From assembly GCA_025360345.1 (NCBI GenBank), contig JANYCJ010000145.1, positions 1 through 42,788 on the forward strand: a DNA stretch of 42,788 nucleotides. The letters are read 5' to 3'. The stretch comes from Alphaproteobacteria bacterium. GTDB taxonomy: Bacteria; Pseudomonadota; Alphaproteobacteria; Rickettsiales; SXRF01. The notes under the pieces are model-generated. The model did not search any database and was not told where the DNA came from. It worked only from the letters and a program-made list of their open reading frames with translations. Position 1 is the first letter of the stretch. Every line of letters begins with the position of its first letter. Below, piece after piece: positions 17,681 through 26,871 of this stretch. The position numbers and the translations under genes were made by a program.

Positions 17681-18055
17681 GTGCTTCGCACCCCCCTTGG
17701 CCTCACCCTGAGTGAAAAAGATATAGCGGGCGAAGAAACCCAAACCCATTTTTGCGCCCTCGAACAGGGAAAAGTTATCGGCTCCGTCATTTTTAAACCG
17801 CTTGAAAACAACACCGTAAAACTCCGCCAGATGGCCGTGGCAGATAACCAGCAGGGCAGGGGCCTCGGCAGCAAACTGGTCCGTTTCGGGGAAGACTGGG
17901 CACATGCTCAGGGCTTCACCGCTATCGAGCTGAACGCGCGAATGACAGCACTGAATTTTTATGAAAAACTCGGCTATGCTCCCACCGGCGAGCCCTTCAC
18001 CGAAGTGGGCCTTCCCACCATCAAAATGATAAAAACCCTGCAGAGGACCCTATGA
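17681..18055 (+). CDS. GNAT-family N-acetyltransferase, start apparently disrupted
   Basis: The annotated ORF (GTG at 17681, 124 residues) contains the acetyl-CoA-binding motif of GNAT enzymes: LRQMAVADNQQGRGLGSKLV, followed by ALNFYEKLGYAPTGEPF. The homologous N-terminus clearly begins earlier in the same frame, because the preceding codons read HGSPEYAQILGLRQ, typical of this small family. No ATG, GTG or TTG exists in that frame back to the stop at 17573. An ATG at 17614 (MEFAIIP) would join this frame if the six-C run at 17631-17636 had one more or two fewer bases. The stop overlaps the next start (ATGA). The substrate is unknown. Confidence 0.75.
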   Translation: MLRTPLGLTLSEKDIAGEETQTHFCALEQGKVIGSVIFKPLENNTVKLRQMAVADNQQGRGLGSKLVRFGEDWAHAQGFTAIELNARMTALNFYEKLGYAPTGEPFTEVGLPTIKMIKTLQRTL

Positions 18056-18600
18056 CCGATAAACCCTACATCCTCGAATACCGCGGCGAATATCACCCCA
18101 ACGGCATCCGCCCCACCATCTCCCCCAAGGCCTTTATCGCCCCCGGCGCGGCCGTGATCGGCGACGTGCATATCGGCGAGGATTCCGGGGTCTGGTTCGG
18201 CTGCACCATCCGTGGCGATGTAAACAGCATCCGCATCGGTTCCCGCACCAATATTCAGGACGGCACCACCATCCACGTCACCCGCGACACCGGCCCCACC
18301 ACCATCGGCAGCGGCGTCACCATCGGCCATGCCGTGCTGCTCCACGCCTGCACGCTGGAAGATAACTGCTTCATCGGTATGCGCGCCACCGTCATGGACG
18401 GCGCCGTGGTCGAATCCGGGGCCATGCTGGCCGCTGGCGCACTCCTCACCCCCGGCAAGCGCATCCCCTCGGGCCAGCTCTGGGCAGGCTCCCCCGCTAA
18501 GTATTTCAGGGACTTAACCCCCGAAGACGTGGCCTTTTTCCCTGTTTCTGCGGAAAACTATGTAAAACATGCCCGTGAATATCTGGCCCTAAAGTCCTGA
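18052..18600 (+). CDS. Gamma-class carbonic anhydrase family protein
   Basis: 182 residues forming a left-handed beta-helix of hexapeptide repeats (for example IGEDSGVWFGCTIRGDV, IGSGVTIGHAVLLHACTLED). The three zinc-ligand histidines of the Cam/YrdA family are present at H75, H93 and H98. These proteins either hydrate CO2 or serve as structural or acyl-carrier-related hexapeptide proteins, and the sequence does not distinguish these. ATGA overlap with the upstream GNAT gene indicates coupling. No strong terminator is visible after it. Confidence 0.9.
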   Translation: MTDKPYILEYRGEYHPNGIRPTISPKAFIAPGAAVIGDVHIGEDSGVWFGCTIRGDVNSIRIGSRTNIQDGTTIHVTRDTGPTTIGSGVTIGHAVLLHACTLEDNCFIGMRATVMDGAVVESGAMLAAGALLTPGKRIPSGQLWAGSPAKYFRDLTPEDVAFFPVSAENYVKHAREYLALKS

Positions 18601-18614
18601 TTCATAAGGGGCCA

Positions 18615-18632
18615 TTTTCATAAATCTGTCAC
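18615..18632 (+). promoter_or_regulatory. Near-consensus Pho box (PhoB-binding site)
   Basis: TTTTCATAAATCTGTCAC matches the enterobacterial Pho-box consensus CTGTCATAAATCTGTCAC at 16 of 18 positions, including the whole right half-site. It lies 57 bases before the start of the 401-residue unknown gene. Confidence 0.6.
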
Positions 18633-18653
18633 ATTATTCGCCGCCCTTTCCTG

Positions 18654-18659
18654 TACAAT
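18654..18659 (+). promoter_or_regulatory. Probable -10 element of the Pho-box promoter
   Basis: TACAAT, one mismatch from consensus, 30 bases before the ATG and 21 bases after the Pho box. This is about one helical turn further than the roughly 10-base spacing of single-box E. coli promoters. No good -35 is present, as expected for an activator-dependent promoter. Confidence 0.45.
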
Positions 18660-18688
18660 AACTCTAAAGAACAGGAAACCTTTCCGCG

Positions 18689-19894
18689 ATGGCCCATACC
18701 GAAGCGCATGACCCAACCAAAGAACTTGGCTATTTAGCCAAGCGCAGCGGCCTGTATATGGCAGGCAAGGGCGCGGCTGAAGCCGTGGGCGAAACCCTGG
18801 CCGAATCCCAGGGCGGCCAGATGCTCGGCCTTTCCACCATGCTCGGCGGCAGCGCCGCGGGCCTTGTCACGGTGGGCCTCGCCGCCGGTGTCTCCGCCAC
18901 CCTCACGCAGATGGACTACATCCACCGCAAGGATAACATCAAGGACATGTACAAGGAGGAGATCGCCGCCCGCCTCCACAAGCCCCTGAACAAAATCTCC
19001 CGTGAAGACCTTGATACCGTGGCCAAGGAAAACGCCGTCCTCGGCGATGAACTCCGCCAGATCAAAAAACAGCGCACCTTCGGCGTGGCCATGTCCTTCG
19101 TGGCCAGTATGGCTGCGCTCTCGGTCGTCATTCTCGCACTTCCCGCCATTGCTGGCGCTGTTGCCACCGCTGCTGCCGGCACCGCTGTCACCGGCGCTGC
19201 TGCCATGCATAGCCTTGGCTGGGGTGGGGCGCTGGCGCTAAAAGCCATCACCGGCCTCATCACCTACAACGCCGTAAAACATCCCCTCCATCACGTAGCC
19301 GATAAGCTTTTCGACCTCGACTACTCCACCACCCATGACCACATCGTAGGCCTCAAGCGCGATCAGGAAGCGGGCCGCAACATCACCCGTGAGCAGGTGC
19401 TCTCCGTGTATGCCTCCGCCCACCCCACGCTCGATCACATGATTAAGCGCGAATACGGCAAGAAATTCGACGCCCTTTCCCCCGACCAGAAAAGCCTCGT
19501 CGCCGTGGAAATGGCCAAGCTCATCCCACTGGATAAGATCGCTACCGACATCAACTCCGGCAAAGTCAACGTCACTGAGCTCGCCTTCGCCGTGGAAGGC
19601 CAGATTTCCGGCGTGCAGAATGGCCGCCCCGTCGAGGAAAAAACCGGGCTGGTAAACGCTCTCTTCACCGGCATTAAAAACACTTTCCGTGTAAAAACCA
19701 CCATCGAGCGCGACCCCACCCACGAGCGCATCTCCGCCATCGCCTCGGAAACCACCACCGTGACCACCCGGCCCGAAGGTATGGGAAACCATGTCCAGCG
19801 CCTTGGCCGCGCACCCTTAAGCGCCGACCTCGCCCATGTGGAGCGTATCGACCAGCAGCGCGAGCAGCAACAGCTCGCTACCCAGCAAGTCTGA
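18689..19894 (+). CDS. Unrecognised 401-residue membrane-associated protein, probably phosphate-regulated
   Basis: I do not recognise the family. The start is supported by AGGAAA upstream. Residues 1-45 are polar/amphipathic. Residues 46-72 are Gly/Ala-rich and hydrophobic. Residues 75-130 are charged and helical (YIHRKDNIKDMYKEEIAARL, EDLDTVAKENAVLGDELRQI). Residues 131-195 hold one or two strong hydrophobic segments (MAALSVVILALPAIAGAVA; LGWGGALALKAITGLI). The remaining 200 residues are soluble and end in a Gln-rich tail (DQQREQQQLATQQV). There is no signal peptide. The Pho box upstream and the phoR-pst operon in the same region suggest induction by phosphate starvation. The stop abuts the thiD stop on the other strand with no gap. 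A T4SS substrate is conceivable but unsupported. Confidence 0.8.
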   Translation: MAHTEAHDPTKELGYLAKRSGLYMAGKGAAEAVGETLAESQGGQMLGLSTMLGGSAAGLVTVGLAAGVSATLTQMDYIHRKDNIKDMYKEEIAARLHKPLNKISREDLDTVAKENAVLGDELRQIKKQRTFGVAMSFVASMAALSVVILALPAIAGAVATAAAGTAVTGAAAMHSLGWGGALALKAITGLITYNAVKHPLHHVADKLFDLDYSTTHDHIVGLKRDQEAGRNITREQVLSVYASAHPTLDHMIKREYGKKFDALSPDQKSLVAVEMAKLIPLDKIATDINSGKVNVTELAFAVEGQISGVQNGRPVEEKTGLVNALFTGIKNTFRVKTTIERDPTHERISAIASETTTVTTRPEGMGNHVQRLGRAPLSADLAHVERIDQQREQQQLATQQV

Positions 19895-20695
19895 TTATTT
19901 CAAAATAGAGCTGTAAAGCGTATGCCCATGCCCCAGCGGCCCATGCCCATGGCCCAGCCCCGGCGCATGTAAAATCGCCTCGCGCACATAATCCCGCGCC
20001 CGCATTACCGCGTCCCGCAAACTGCCCCCCTGCGCCAGCCCTGTGGCAATCGCCGAGGCCAGAGTGCAGCCCGTGCCGTGTGTGTGCAGGGTGTTGATCC
20101 GCATCTGTGTGAACACCTCCACCCCATCCGCGCTCACCAGCATGTCGGTCAGCACTTCGCCTTCCATATGCCCGCCTTTTATCAGCGCTGCCTTGCAGCC
20201 GCCCTGCAAAATGCGCTCCGCCGCCTTGCGCATATCATCCGCGCTGCGGATGGAAAGTCCCGTCAAAAACTCCGCCTCGGGAATATTCGGCGTAATCACC
20301 GCCGCCCTCGGTATCAGCACGGCCTTTAGTGTATCGAGCGCATCCGCCTGCAACAATGCGTGCCCGCCCTTGGCAAACATCACCGGGTCTAAAACAAGCG
20401 GTATGACGGGGTAGGGGGCAAGGGCTTCCGCCACCGCCTCGATCACGCTCGCCTTATGCAGCATCCCGGTTTTAATGGCATCCGCGCCGATATCGCTTAA
20501 AACCAGGGAAATTTGTTGCCGGATGAAATCCTCCGGCACATCGTGAATCCCGAATACCCCTTGGGTGTTCTGCGCGGTAAGCGCCGTAATCGCCGTGGCT
20601 GCATACCCGCCAAGGCAGGTCACCGTCTTGATATCGGCCTGGATACCTGCCCCACCACCGGAATCCGATCCGGCGATAATCAGCACCCGGCTCAT
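19895..20695 (-). CDS. thiD: Hydroxymethylpyrimidine/phosphomethylpyrimidine kinase
   Basis: 266 residues, ribokinase-fold enzyme that phosphorylates HMP and HMP-P for thiamine synthesis. It starts with the family hallmark VLIIAGSDSGGGAGIQADIKT. The ATP/substrate loop is LVLDPVMFAKGG and the catalytic motif HTHGTGCTLASAIAT. The C-terminus carries the GHGHGPLGHGH run seen in many ThiD proteins. The ATG overlaps the stop of the membrane-protein gene upstream (ATGA), so it is the last gene of the ftsH-glmM chain. Its pathway partner thiE is in the window but about 19 kb away. Confidence 0.95.
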   Translation of the reverse strand: MSRVLIIAGSDSGGGAGIQADIKTVTCLGGYAATAITALTAQNTQGVFGIHDVPEDFIRQQISLVLSDIGADAIKTGMLHKASVIEAVAEALAPYPVIPLVLDPVMFAKGGHALLQADALDTLKAVLIPRAAVITPNIPEAEFLTGLSIRSADDMRKAAERILQGGCKAALIKGGHMEGEVLTDMLVSADGVEVFTQMRINTLHTHGTGCTLASAIATGLAQGGSLRDAVMRARDYVREAILHAPGLGHGHGPLGHGHTLYSSILK

Positions 20696-21120
20696 GCCTT
20701 CACAACCCTCAGCATCCGCATCAGGCCGCGCAGCATAATCCCCAGTCCGACATACACATATCCCACCGCCACCACTGTCCCGCTAAGCCGCAGCCACACC
20801 AGCAGCCGCTCCTGCATTTCCGGCCATGCGCCGTGATACGCCTCTTCGCCCACCTTCGGCGCATACTGGATCAGGAACAGCAAAAAGCAGAACATCACCG
20901 GCGAATACATCAGGAATGAAAAAGCCGCCGCGGGCGTCTTCCGCCACAAATACACCCAGCAGGCCGCCACGAACACCACATAAAGCCCCACCATGTTTTC
21001 CGGCAGTATCAGCATATCGATGCTGCCCATGCCATGCCCGAAGTGATGGTCAGCCAGAACCGCCCGCGCAATCAGCGGAAGCAGCAGCAACAGGCAATAA
21101 AAAATTTTCTCGGCAATCAT
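20692..21120 (-). CDS. Small four-helix membrane protein of unknown function
   Basis: 142 residues with hydrophobic segments at about 6-21, 38-60, 66-85 and 108-132, and a His-rich first loop (DHHFGHGMG). I recognise no family. It is translationally coupled on both sides: its ATG overlaps the glmM stop and its stop overlaps the thiD start, each as ATGA. The first segment could be a cleavable signal ([10 protein letters not shown]), leaving three helices. Context between a cell-wall sugar enzyme and a thiamine kinase does not point to a clear role. Confidence 0.75.
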   Translation of the reverse strand: MIAEKIFYCLLLLLPLIARAVLADHHFGHGMGSIDMLILPENMVGLYVVFVAACWVYLWRKTPAAAFSFLMYSPVMFCFLLFLIQYAPKVGEEAYHGAWPEMQERLLVWLRLSGTVVAVGYVYVGLGIMLRGLMRMLRVVKA

Positions 21121-22457
21121 AACGCGTTTTTGATCGTCTCGCAGATGCCGTCTACCATCTGGTGTATCTGCGGTTCGCTCTCACCTTCGGCCATCACCCG
21201 GATCAGCGGCTCCGTGCCCGATTCGCGGATAAAAATGCGCCCCTTCGCGCCCAGCGTTGCTTCCGCGCTGCTGATGGCTTTTTTCACCTCGGGCTTATGC
21301 AGCGGCGAAACCCCGCCCGCATATGGCACATTTTTCAAAAGTTGCGGCAGCGGCGTGAACAATTTCCCGCACACGCTCAGTTTCCGCCCATCCTCAAGCA
21401 TATAAGCCAGAATCATCAGCGCCGCGATGATGCCGTCCCCGGTGGTCGCGTAATCGCTCAGGATGATATGCCCCGACTGTTCCCCGCCCACGTTAAACCC
21501 ATGCGCGCGCATATGCTCCACCACGTAGCGGTCACCCACCTTGGTGCGCACCATGCTCAGGCCGATACTGCGCAAATACTGCTCAAGCCCGATATTGGAC
21601 ATCTGCGTAGCCACGATGCCCCCGCCGCGTAAAATCTTCGCCTTCTGGCACTGCGTGGCAATCATCGCCATCAACTGGTCGCCATCGGCGATGTGCCCGG
21701 TCTCGTCACAGATAATAACCCGGTCTGCATCGCCATCCAGCGCAATGCCGATATGCGCCTTCTCCTCGCGCACCGTTTCAGACAACCAGTGCGGCGCGGT
21801 GGAGCCGCAATCGCGGTTAATGTTAAACCCGTCCGGCGAAGTGCCGATCGTCACCACCTCCGCGCCCAGCTCGCGCAAAATCATCGGCGCAACCTGATAG
21901 GCGGCCCCGTTGGCGCAGTCCACCACCACTTTCAGCCCCTCCAGTGTCAGGCTTTTGGGAAAAGTGCTCTTGGCGAATTCAATATAGCGCCCCTGCGCAT
22001 CGTCCAGCCGCCGGGCGCGCCCCAGCGTTTCCGGCTTGGCCAGCTCTGAAAACTGGTTGCCCGTAATCCGCGCTTCGATCTGCGCTTCCACCTCGTCGGA
22101 AAGCTTGTAGCCATCCGGCCCAAACAGTTTGATCCCGTTATCCTGATACCCGTTATGCGAAGCCGATATCATGACCCCAAGGTCTGCCCGCAGGCTTTTC
22201 ACCAGCATCGCCACTGCCGGGGTAGGCATCGGCCCCACAAGGATCACATCCATCCCCGCCGCAATAAACCCTGCCGTAAGCGCCGGTTCCAGCATATAGC
22301 CTGAAAGCCGCGTATCCTTGGCGATAACCACCCGGTGCCGGTGCGTGCCGCGCATGAACTGCTGCCCGGCCGCCATGCCCACCTTCAGCGCAATATCCGC
22401 TGTCATCGGCGCAATATTGGCCTTGCCGCGAATTCCGTCCGTACCGAAAAGTTTCAC
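21117..22457 (-). CDS. glmM: Phosphoglucosamine mutase
   Basis: Converts glucosamine-6-phosphate to glucosamine-1-phosphate for peptidoglycan and LPS precursors. I choose the GTG at 22457, which gives the canonical start (M)[13 protein letters not shown] and 446 residues, essentially the family length; the track ORF adds 17 unrelated residues overlapping ftsH. The active phosphoserine is S100 in [14 protein letters not shown]. The Mg site is DGDADR, the sugar loop GGEQSGHII, and the phosphate loop [12 protein letters not shown]. It starts 20 bases after the ftsH stop, the classic ftsH-glmM neighbourhood. Confidence 0.95.
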   Translation of the reverse strand: MKLFGTDGIRGKANIAPMTADIALKVGMAAGQQFMRGTHRHRVVIAKDTRLSGYMLEPALTAGFIAAGMDVILVGPMPTPAVAMLVKSLRADLGVMISASHNGYQDNGIKLFGPDGYKLSDEVEAQIEARITGNQFSELAKPETLGRARRLDDAQGRYIEFAKSTFPKSLTLEGLKVVVDCANGAAYQVAPMILRELGAEVVTIGTSPDGFNINRDCGSTAPHWLSETVREEKAHIGIALDGDADRVIICDETGHIADGDQLMAMIATQCQKAKILRGGGIVATQMSNIGLEQYLRSIGLSMVRTKVGDRYVVEHMRAHGFNVGGEQSGHIILSDYATTGDGIIAALMILAYMLEDGRKLSVCGKLFTPLPQLLKNVPYAGGVSPLHKPEVKKAISSAEATLGAKGRIFIRESGTEPLIRVMAEGESEPQIHQMVDGICETIKNAL

Positions 22458-22476
22458 CTTGTCCCCGCAAAAAAAA

Positions 22477-24423
22477 TCAGGCTGTGCCGTCAGCCGCAGC
22501 CGCGCCATCCACCGGAGGTTTCTTGCGCGAAGAGGGCAGCGAAGATTTCGGCGGCGTCAGCTTCGCCGTGTTCACCTGTATCACCTTCTTGATCTCCTCG
22601 CCGTTGACGATCGACATGATCTCATCCCCGGTGAGCGTTTCGTGCTCCAGCAGCGCCGCGGCGATCTTGTGCAATATGTCAATATTTTCGGTCAGGATAT
22701 GGGTGGCTTCCGCATGTGCGTCATACACCAGCCGCTTTACCTCGGAGTCAATCAGCCCCGCAACCTCATTGGACATCATCTTGGTCGGTTGTCCCATGCT
22801 GTAGCCAAGGAACACTTCCTGCTCCCCGCCCGCTCCGTAATACAACGGCCCCACCGCTTCGCTCATGCCCCATTCGGTCACCATCGCGCGTGACAGCTGC
22901 GTCGCGTATTTAATGTCCGAAGATGCGCCGGAAGAAACTTTGTCATACCCGAAGATAATCTCCTCGGCCACGCGCCCGCCCATTGAAACCGCAAGATCGG
23001 CATACATTTTTTCACGGTGGTAAGACAGCTTGTCCGATTCCGGCAGCCGCATCACCATGCCCAGCGCTCTGCCCCGGGGAATGATCGTCGCCTTGTGGAT
23101 CGGGTCGGAAGCGGGCTTGTGCAGCGAAACAAGAGCATGGCCGCCTTCATGATAGGCCGTCATCTTCTTCTCGTCCTCGCTCATCACCAGCGATTTGCGC
23201 TCCGCACCCATCATCACCTTGTCCTTGGCGTTTTCCAGCTCGCGCATGGTGATCACCTTCTTGCCAAGCCGCGCCGCAAGCAGCGCCGCCTCATTCACAA
23301 GGTTGGCCAGGTCCGCGCCCGAAAAGCCCGGCGTCCCGCGTGCAATCACGCGTGCATCAATGTCCGGGGCTTTCGGCACCTTGCGTAAATGCACTTCAAG
23401 AATTTGCGCCCGCCCGTTGATATCAGGGTTCGGCACCACGATCTGCCGGTCAAAACGGCCCGGGCGCAACAGCGCCGGGTCCAGTACGTCCGGCCGGTTG
23501 GTCGCCGCAATGATAATCACGCTTTCATTGGCCTCAAACCCGTCCATCTCCACCAGCAATTGGTTCAGTGTCTGTTCGCGCTCATCGTTACCGCCGCCAA
23601 GCCCGGCGCCGCGATGCCGTCCCACCGCGTCAATTTCGTCGATAAAAATAATACACGGGGCAGATTTTTTACCCTGCTCGAACATATCGCGCACGCGGCT
23701 TGCGCCCACGCCCACAAACATTTCCACGAAATCAGAGCCGGAAATGGTAAAAAACGGAACCTTCGCCTCGCCCGCAATCGCGCGCGCCAGAAGCGTCTTA
23801 CCCGTCCCCGGAGGGCCCACCAGCAAACAGCCGCGGGGAATCTTGCCGCCCAGCCGCTGGTATTTCTGCGGGTCGCGCAGGAAGTCCACCAGCTCGTAAA
23901 GTTCTTCTTTCGCTTCTTCAATACCAGCGACGTCTTCAAACGTCACGCGCTCGGTCTTTTCCGTAAGCAGCTTTGCCCGCGACTTGCCGAAGCCCAGCGC
24001 CCCGCCGCGCCCGCCGCCGCTTTGCATCTGGCGCATGAAATAAATATATACGCATACCAGCAGCAAAATGGGGAACCATGAAAGAAGCGCGCTCCAGAAG
24101 GAGTCCATCTTGCCATCATCATTCATAGCCGTGATTTTCACGTTTTTCGCGGCCAGCTTGTCCACCAGGTTCGGGTAGTCGGGCGCCTGCGTGGCAAACA
24201 TGTTGCCGTCGCTGCTATGCCCGGTAATGGTAGAGCCCTTGATCGCGTTATTGCGGATGATGACGTCGTTGACCTGCCCCTGGTCTACCTTGTCGAGGAA
24301 ATCGGAGAAAGCGAGGCGGTTATACCCGCCCTGGTCGATGCCACCCTGGAACATGCTGAAAAAGGCCACCAGCATGATGCCGATAATGAGCCAAAGAAAA
24401 AGGTTTTTGCCGATATTGGGCAC
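22477..24423 (-). CDS. ftsH: ATP-dependent zinc metalloprotease FtsH
   Basis: 648 residues. Membrane-anchored AAA+ protease that degrades misassembled membrane proteins and regulatory targets such as LpxC. Two transmembrane helices flank a periplasmic domain (about 8-26 and 113-130). Walker A GPPGTGKT is at 203-210, Walker B IIFIDEID at 258-265, and the SRH with [17 protein letters not shown] follows. The zinc motif HEGGH is at 425-429. The basic/Pro-rich C-terminal tail is variable in the family. It starts six bases after the tilS stop, as in many proteobacteria. Confidence 0.98.
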   Translation of the reverse strand: MPNIGKNLFLWLIIGIMLVAFFSMFQGGIDQGGYNRLAFSDFLDKVDQGQVNDVIIRNNAIKGSTITGHSSDGNMFATQAPDYPNLVDKLAAKNVKITAMNDDGKMDSFWSALLSWFPILLLVCVYIYFMRQMQSGGGRGGALGFGKSRAKLLTEKTERVTFEDVAGIEEAKEELYELVDFLRDPQKYQRLGGKIPRGCLLVGPPGTGKTLLARAIAGEAKVPFFTISGSDFVEMFVGVGASRVRDMFEQGKKSAPCIIFIDEIDAVGRHRGAGLGGGNDEREQTLNQLLVEMDGFEANESVIIIAATNRPDVLDPALLRPGRFDRQIVVPNPDINGRAQILEVHLRKVPKAPDIDARVIARGTPGFSGADLANLVNEAALLAARLGKKVITMRELENAKDKVMMGAERKSLVMSEDEKKMTAYHEGGHALVSLHKPASDPIHKATIIPRGRALGMVMRLPESDKLSYHREKMYADLAVSMGGRVAEEIIFGYDKVSSGASSDIKYATQLSRAMVTEWGMSEAVGPLYYGAGGEQEVFLGYSMGQPTKMMSNEVAGLIDSEVKRLVYDAHAEATHILTENIDILHKIAAALLEHETLTGDEIMSIVNGEEIKKVIQVNTAKLTPPKSSLPSSRKKPPVDGAAAADGTA

Positions 24424-24429
24424 GATGAA

Positions 24430-25794
24430 TTATCTCTCCTGCAAAGGGTTTAGCATAGCTGTATTGAAACTGAAAAAAGGGCTGTCAGCAAGCGGTTTCG
24501 CAGGACAAAACATCGCCTCAAAGCGTATGTTTTTAAAACTGCGGTCCCGGTAACCAATATGGGGCGCGGCCACCAATGCTTCAAGATGCCACAGCGCCGG
24601 CAATGCTTTCAGCGCTGGGGGCACGCGCAGGGCGCTGGGCAGCTTCACCTCCCGCAAAGCCGCATTCACTCCCGCTTTCCCAAGCGGCGCAAGGGAAAAC
24701 CCGGTTAAGGGGCCACTATTGTCAAAACATACAGAAAAGCGCCCATCCCATCGCCCTTCCCAGTAATTACCATGCAAGACCTGCATTTCCGGCAATGCTG
24801 CTTTCTCCCGCGTCACCAGGAGCCCGTGCCTGTCCATGCTGAAAACAAACCCTGCCAGGCTCCTTTTCTGCCCGTTCGACAGACCCTCCCACAGCCTTTG
24901 CAAGGCATCCGCCCGGGGAGGGTGGTATTCTCCCCCCAGCGCCGGGAGCAGTGCCCCCAGCAAGCGCACCCCTTCTTCCTGCCCGCAGGTGCGTATGGCC
25001 TCGCCATCTATTCGGGCATAGCCCTCAGGGTAAAGGCATACCGCATCAGTCAGAAAGCTGACATTATTTAAAAACAATGCATTACGAATTGCTGCAAAAG
25101 CGTGGGTAAGGCCGGAGGCTTGCTCAGAAACCCGCTGGGCATTGACGCCTTCGGCCAATTGCAGCCGGATATGGTTGCGGCTGTAAACCGGCTTATGGTT
25201 GCTGGCGTCTTCCACCCACGCCTGCCCAATCGCTTGCAAATAAGCTTTCAGTTCCCCTTTTGTAGTGCCCAGCAGCGGGCGCAACAGCCGCACCCCGTGC
25301 AGGTCTTTCACCAGCGGCATCCCCGCCAGCCCCTCCATCTGGCTGCCCCGCGCCAGCCGAAAAAACAACGTTTCGCATTGGTCGTCACGCGTATGCGCGC
25401 ATAGCAGGTGCAGCACCTGCTGCGCGCGGCACCATTCACTCATCAGCGCATATCGTCCCTCACGGGCATTTGCTTGAAGCTGGTTGCGCCCCTCCGGCGG
25501 TTCCCAGTGCAGCGTGTGGTGGAAAATGCCAAGGCCTGCGCACCACTGCGCCACCTGTGCCACCTCCGCTGCCGCTTCATCACGCAAATGATGGTTCACG
25601 GTGAGCGCCGTAACGCTGCCGCCCCGCGCCTGCGCCCAACCATGCGCCAGATGCAGCAGGCCCATGCTGTCCACCCCGCCCGAAACCGCCACCGCAAGCG
25701 ATGGCGCGCGTTCAAACGGCGCGCAACGCGCCATCATTTCCTCGAAATGCAGCGGGCTTATGGCCTGTGCGGGCTTAGCCTTTGCGGCAGGCAC
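24430..25794 (-). CDS. tilS: tRNA(Ile)-lysidine synthase TilS
   Basis: Modifies C34 of the CAU-anticodon tRNA-Ile to lysidine, using ATP and lysine. The N-terminal PP-loop AVSGGVDSMGLLHLA (motif at 38-43) and the downstream NHHLRDEAAAEV and RDDQCETLFFRLARG blocks are diagnostic. 454 residues, including the C-terminal TilS-specific domain. The GTG start overlaps the cpoB stop region by 20 bases and has AGGAA about 13 bases upstream; the MMARCAPF methionines are an alternative. Order cpoB-tilS-ftsH is common in alphaproteobacteria. Confidence 0.93.
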   Translation of the reverse strand: MPAAKAKPAQAISPLHFEEMMARCAPFERAPSLAVAVSGGVDSMGLLHLAHGWAQARGGSVTALTVNHHLRDEAAAEVAQVAQWCAGLGIFHHTLHWEPPEGRNQLQANAREGRYALMSEWCRAQQVLHLLCAHTRDDQCETLFFRLARGSQMEGLAGMPLVKDLHGVRLLRPLLGTTKGELKAYLQAIGQAWVEDASNHKPVYSRNHIRLQLAEGVNAQRVSEQASGLTHAFAAIRNALFLNNVSFLTDAVCLYPEGYARIDGEAIRTCGQEEGVRLLGALLPALGGEYHPPRADALQRLWEGLSNGQKRSLAGFVFSMDRHGLLVTREKAALPEMQVLHGNYWEGRWDGRFSVCFDNSGPLTGFSLAPLGKAGVNAALREVKLPSALRVPPALKALPALWHLEALVAAPHIGYRDRSFKNIRFEAMFCPAKPLADSPFFSFNTAMLNPLQER

Positions 25795-26731
25795 TGGATT
25801 TCAGTTCCTGCTCAGCCTTGGCGGCGATATTGGTCGAGGTCTTTTTGAACTTGGCCACAACCTCCTGCAGCACCACGCAACCCTCCTTCGCCCGGTCAAG
25901 CGCGTTCAGCGACAGGGCAAGTTTGTAGAGATTGTCGGCGGCCTTGGGGCCTTCGGGCATGGCCTCATAGCCCTGGCGGAAATAATCGGCGGATTTCACG
26001 TAGTCGCGACGGATATAATAGGTTTCGCCACCCCAGTAATAAGCATTGCCCACCAGCGCATCCTTGGGATATTTCGCCACGAAATCGTCGAAAGAAGCGG
26101 CGGCCTGCTCATATTGCGTCTGGTTCAGCAGGCGGAAAGCATAGTTATAATGGTCACGTGGCGTGGCAAAATTGCTCTTAAGCTCACCCGGAACCACCTT
26201 TTTCTTCGAAGGGTCGCCGCGCGTAGGGTCTTTGTTTTCCTCGCCCAAGGAGTCTGCCTCGGGTGGCTGCGGCGCATCTGCCTTATACTGCATGGCCACC
26301 ACGGGCGCACCCTGCTGACCGGGAATATTAGAGACGATCTTAGGAGGCCCAACAGGTGCGGGCGCGGCAGCGGCACCTGCCGCAGGCTGCTGGTTTAGCC
26401 GGAATTCGGTATCTTTTTGGAAGCGGTCAAGATTATCGGCAAGCTTGCGCACTTCGTTCTGGTTTTGCTCCACGTTGCCGCGTAATTCGCGAATCTGGTC
26501 TTCAATGCCCGTCAGCCGCATTTCCAGCTGGTTGGAATTAGTAATCGGCGCGCCAGTGTCCGCGCCGCCAGTGGCAGGGCCGCCTTGCGCCACCTGGCGT
26601 TGCAGGAGCTGTAGGTCATGCTCCAGCCGGTCCATGCGCTCCATGGCGCCGGGGTCGGTCTGCGCCAAAGCGGGCAGGGGAAGAAAGCTGGCGGAAGCAA
26701 GCAGGCAGAAGAGGAGCGGGCGAAGGGTCAT
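25775..26731 (-). CDS. cpoB: Tol-Pal system protein CpoB (YbgF)
   Basis: Periplasmic protein coordinating outer-membrane constriction with peptidoglycan synthesis. From ATG 26731 (MTLRPLLFCLLASASF) there is a signal peptide ending ALA-Q. A coiled-coil trimerisation segment follows (MDRLEHDLQLLQRQV and EDQIRELRGNVEQNQNEVRKL), then a Pro/Ala linker. The C-terminal TPR-like domain begins HYNYAFRLLNQTQYEQAAASF. It follows the pal terminator, so it needs its own promoter or read-through; the intergenic region shows a CACTT/AAGTG dyad beside the start but no clear hexamers. The track's GTG three codons upstream is less likely. Confidence 0.92.
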   Translation of the reverse strand: MTLRPLLFCLLASASFLPLPALAQTDPGAMERMDRLEHDLQLLQRQVAQGGPATGGADTGAPITNSNQLEMRLTGIEDQIRELRGNVEQNQNEVRKLADNLDRFQKDTEFRLNQQPAAGAAAAPAPVGPPKIVSNIPGQQGAPVVAMQYKADAPQPPEADSLGEENKDPTRGDPSKKKVVPGELKSNFATPRDHYNYAFRLLNQTQYEQAAASFDDFVAKYPKDALVGNAYYWGGETYYIRRDYVKSADYFRQGYEAMPEGPKAADNLYKLALSLNALDRAKEGCVVLQEVVAKFKKTSTNIAAKAEQELKSSACRKG

Positions 26732-26812
26732 AATAAGCACTTCAAAGTGTGAAACGACGGAATACTAAGTGTTTTTGCGTTGCATTACCAGTAGGATTTG
26801 CACTTCTCTGGT

Positions 26813-26859
26813 ATTTAAAAACACTTCGCCCCACGACAGCCGAAACTGCGTGGGGCGAA
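26813..26859 (-). terminator. Rho-independent terminator after pal
   Basis: On the minus strand TTCGCCCCACG pairs with CGTGGGGCGAA (11 bp, 13-base loop), followed by GTGTTTTTAAA. It starts about 12 bases after the pal stop and closes the long ompA-like-to-pal transcription chain. Confidence 0.88.
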
Positions 26860-26871
26860 CAGTGAAACCAA

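Noticed and set aside
19895-19960. His/Gly-rich C-terminus of ThiD as a metal site
   Set aside because: GHGHGP-type endings are common in ThiD proteins and not distinctive.
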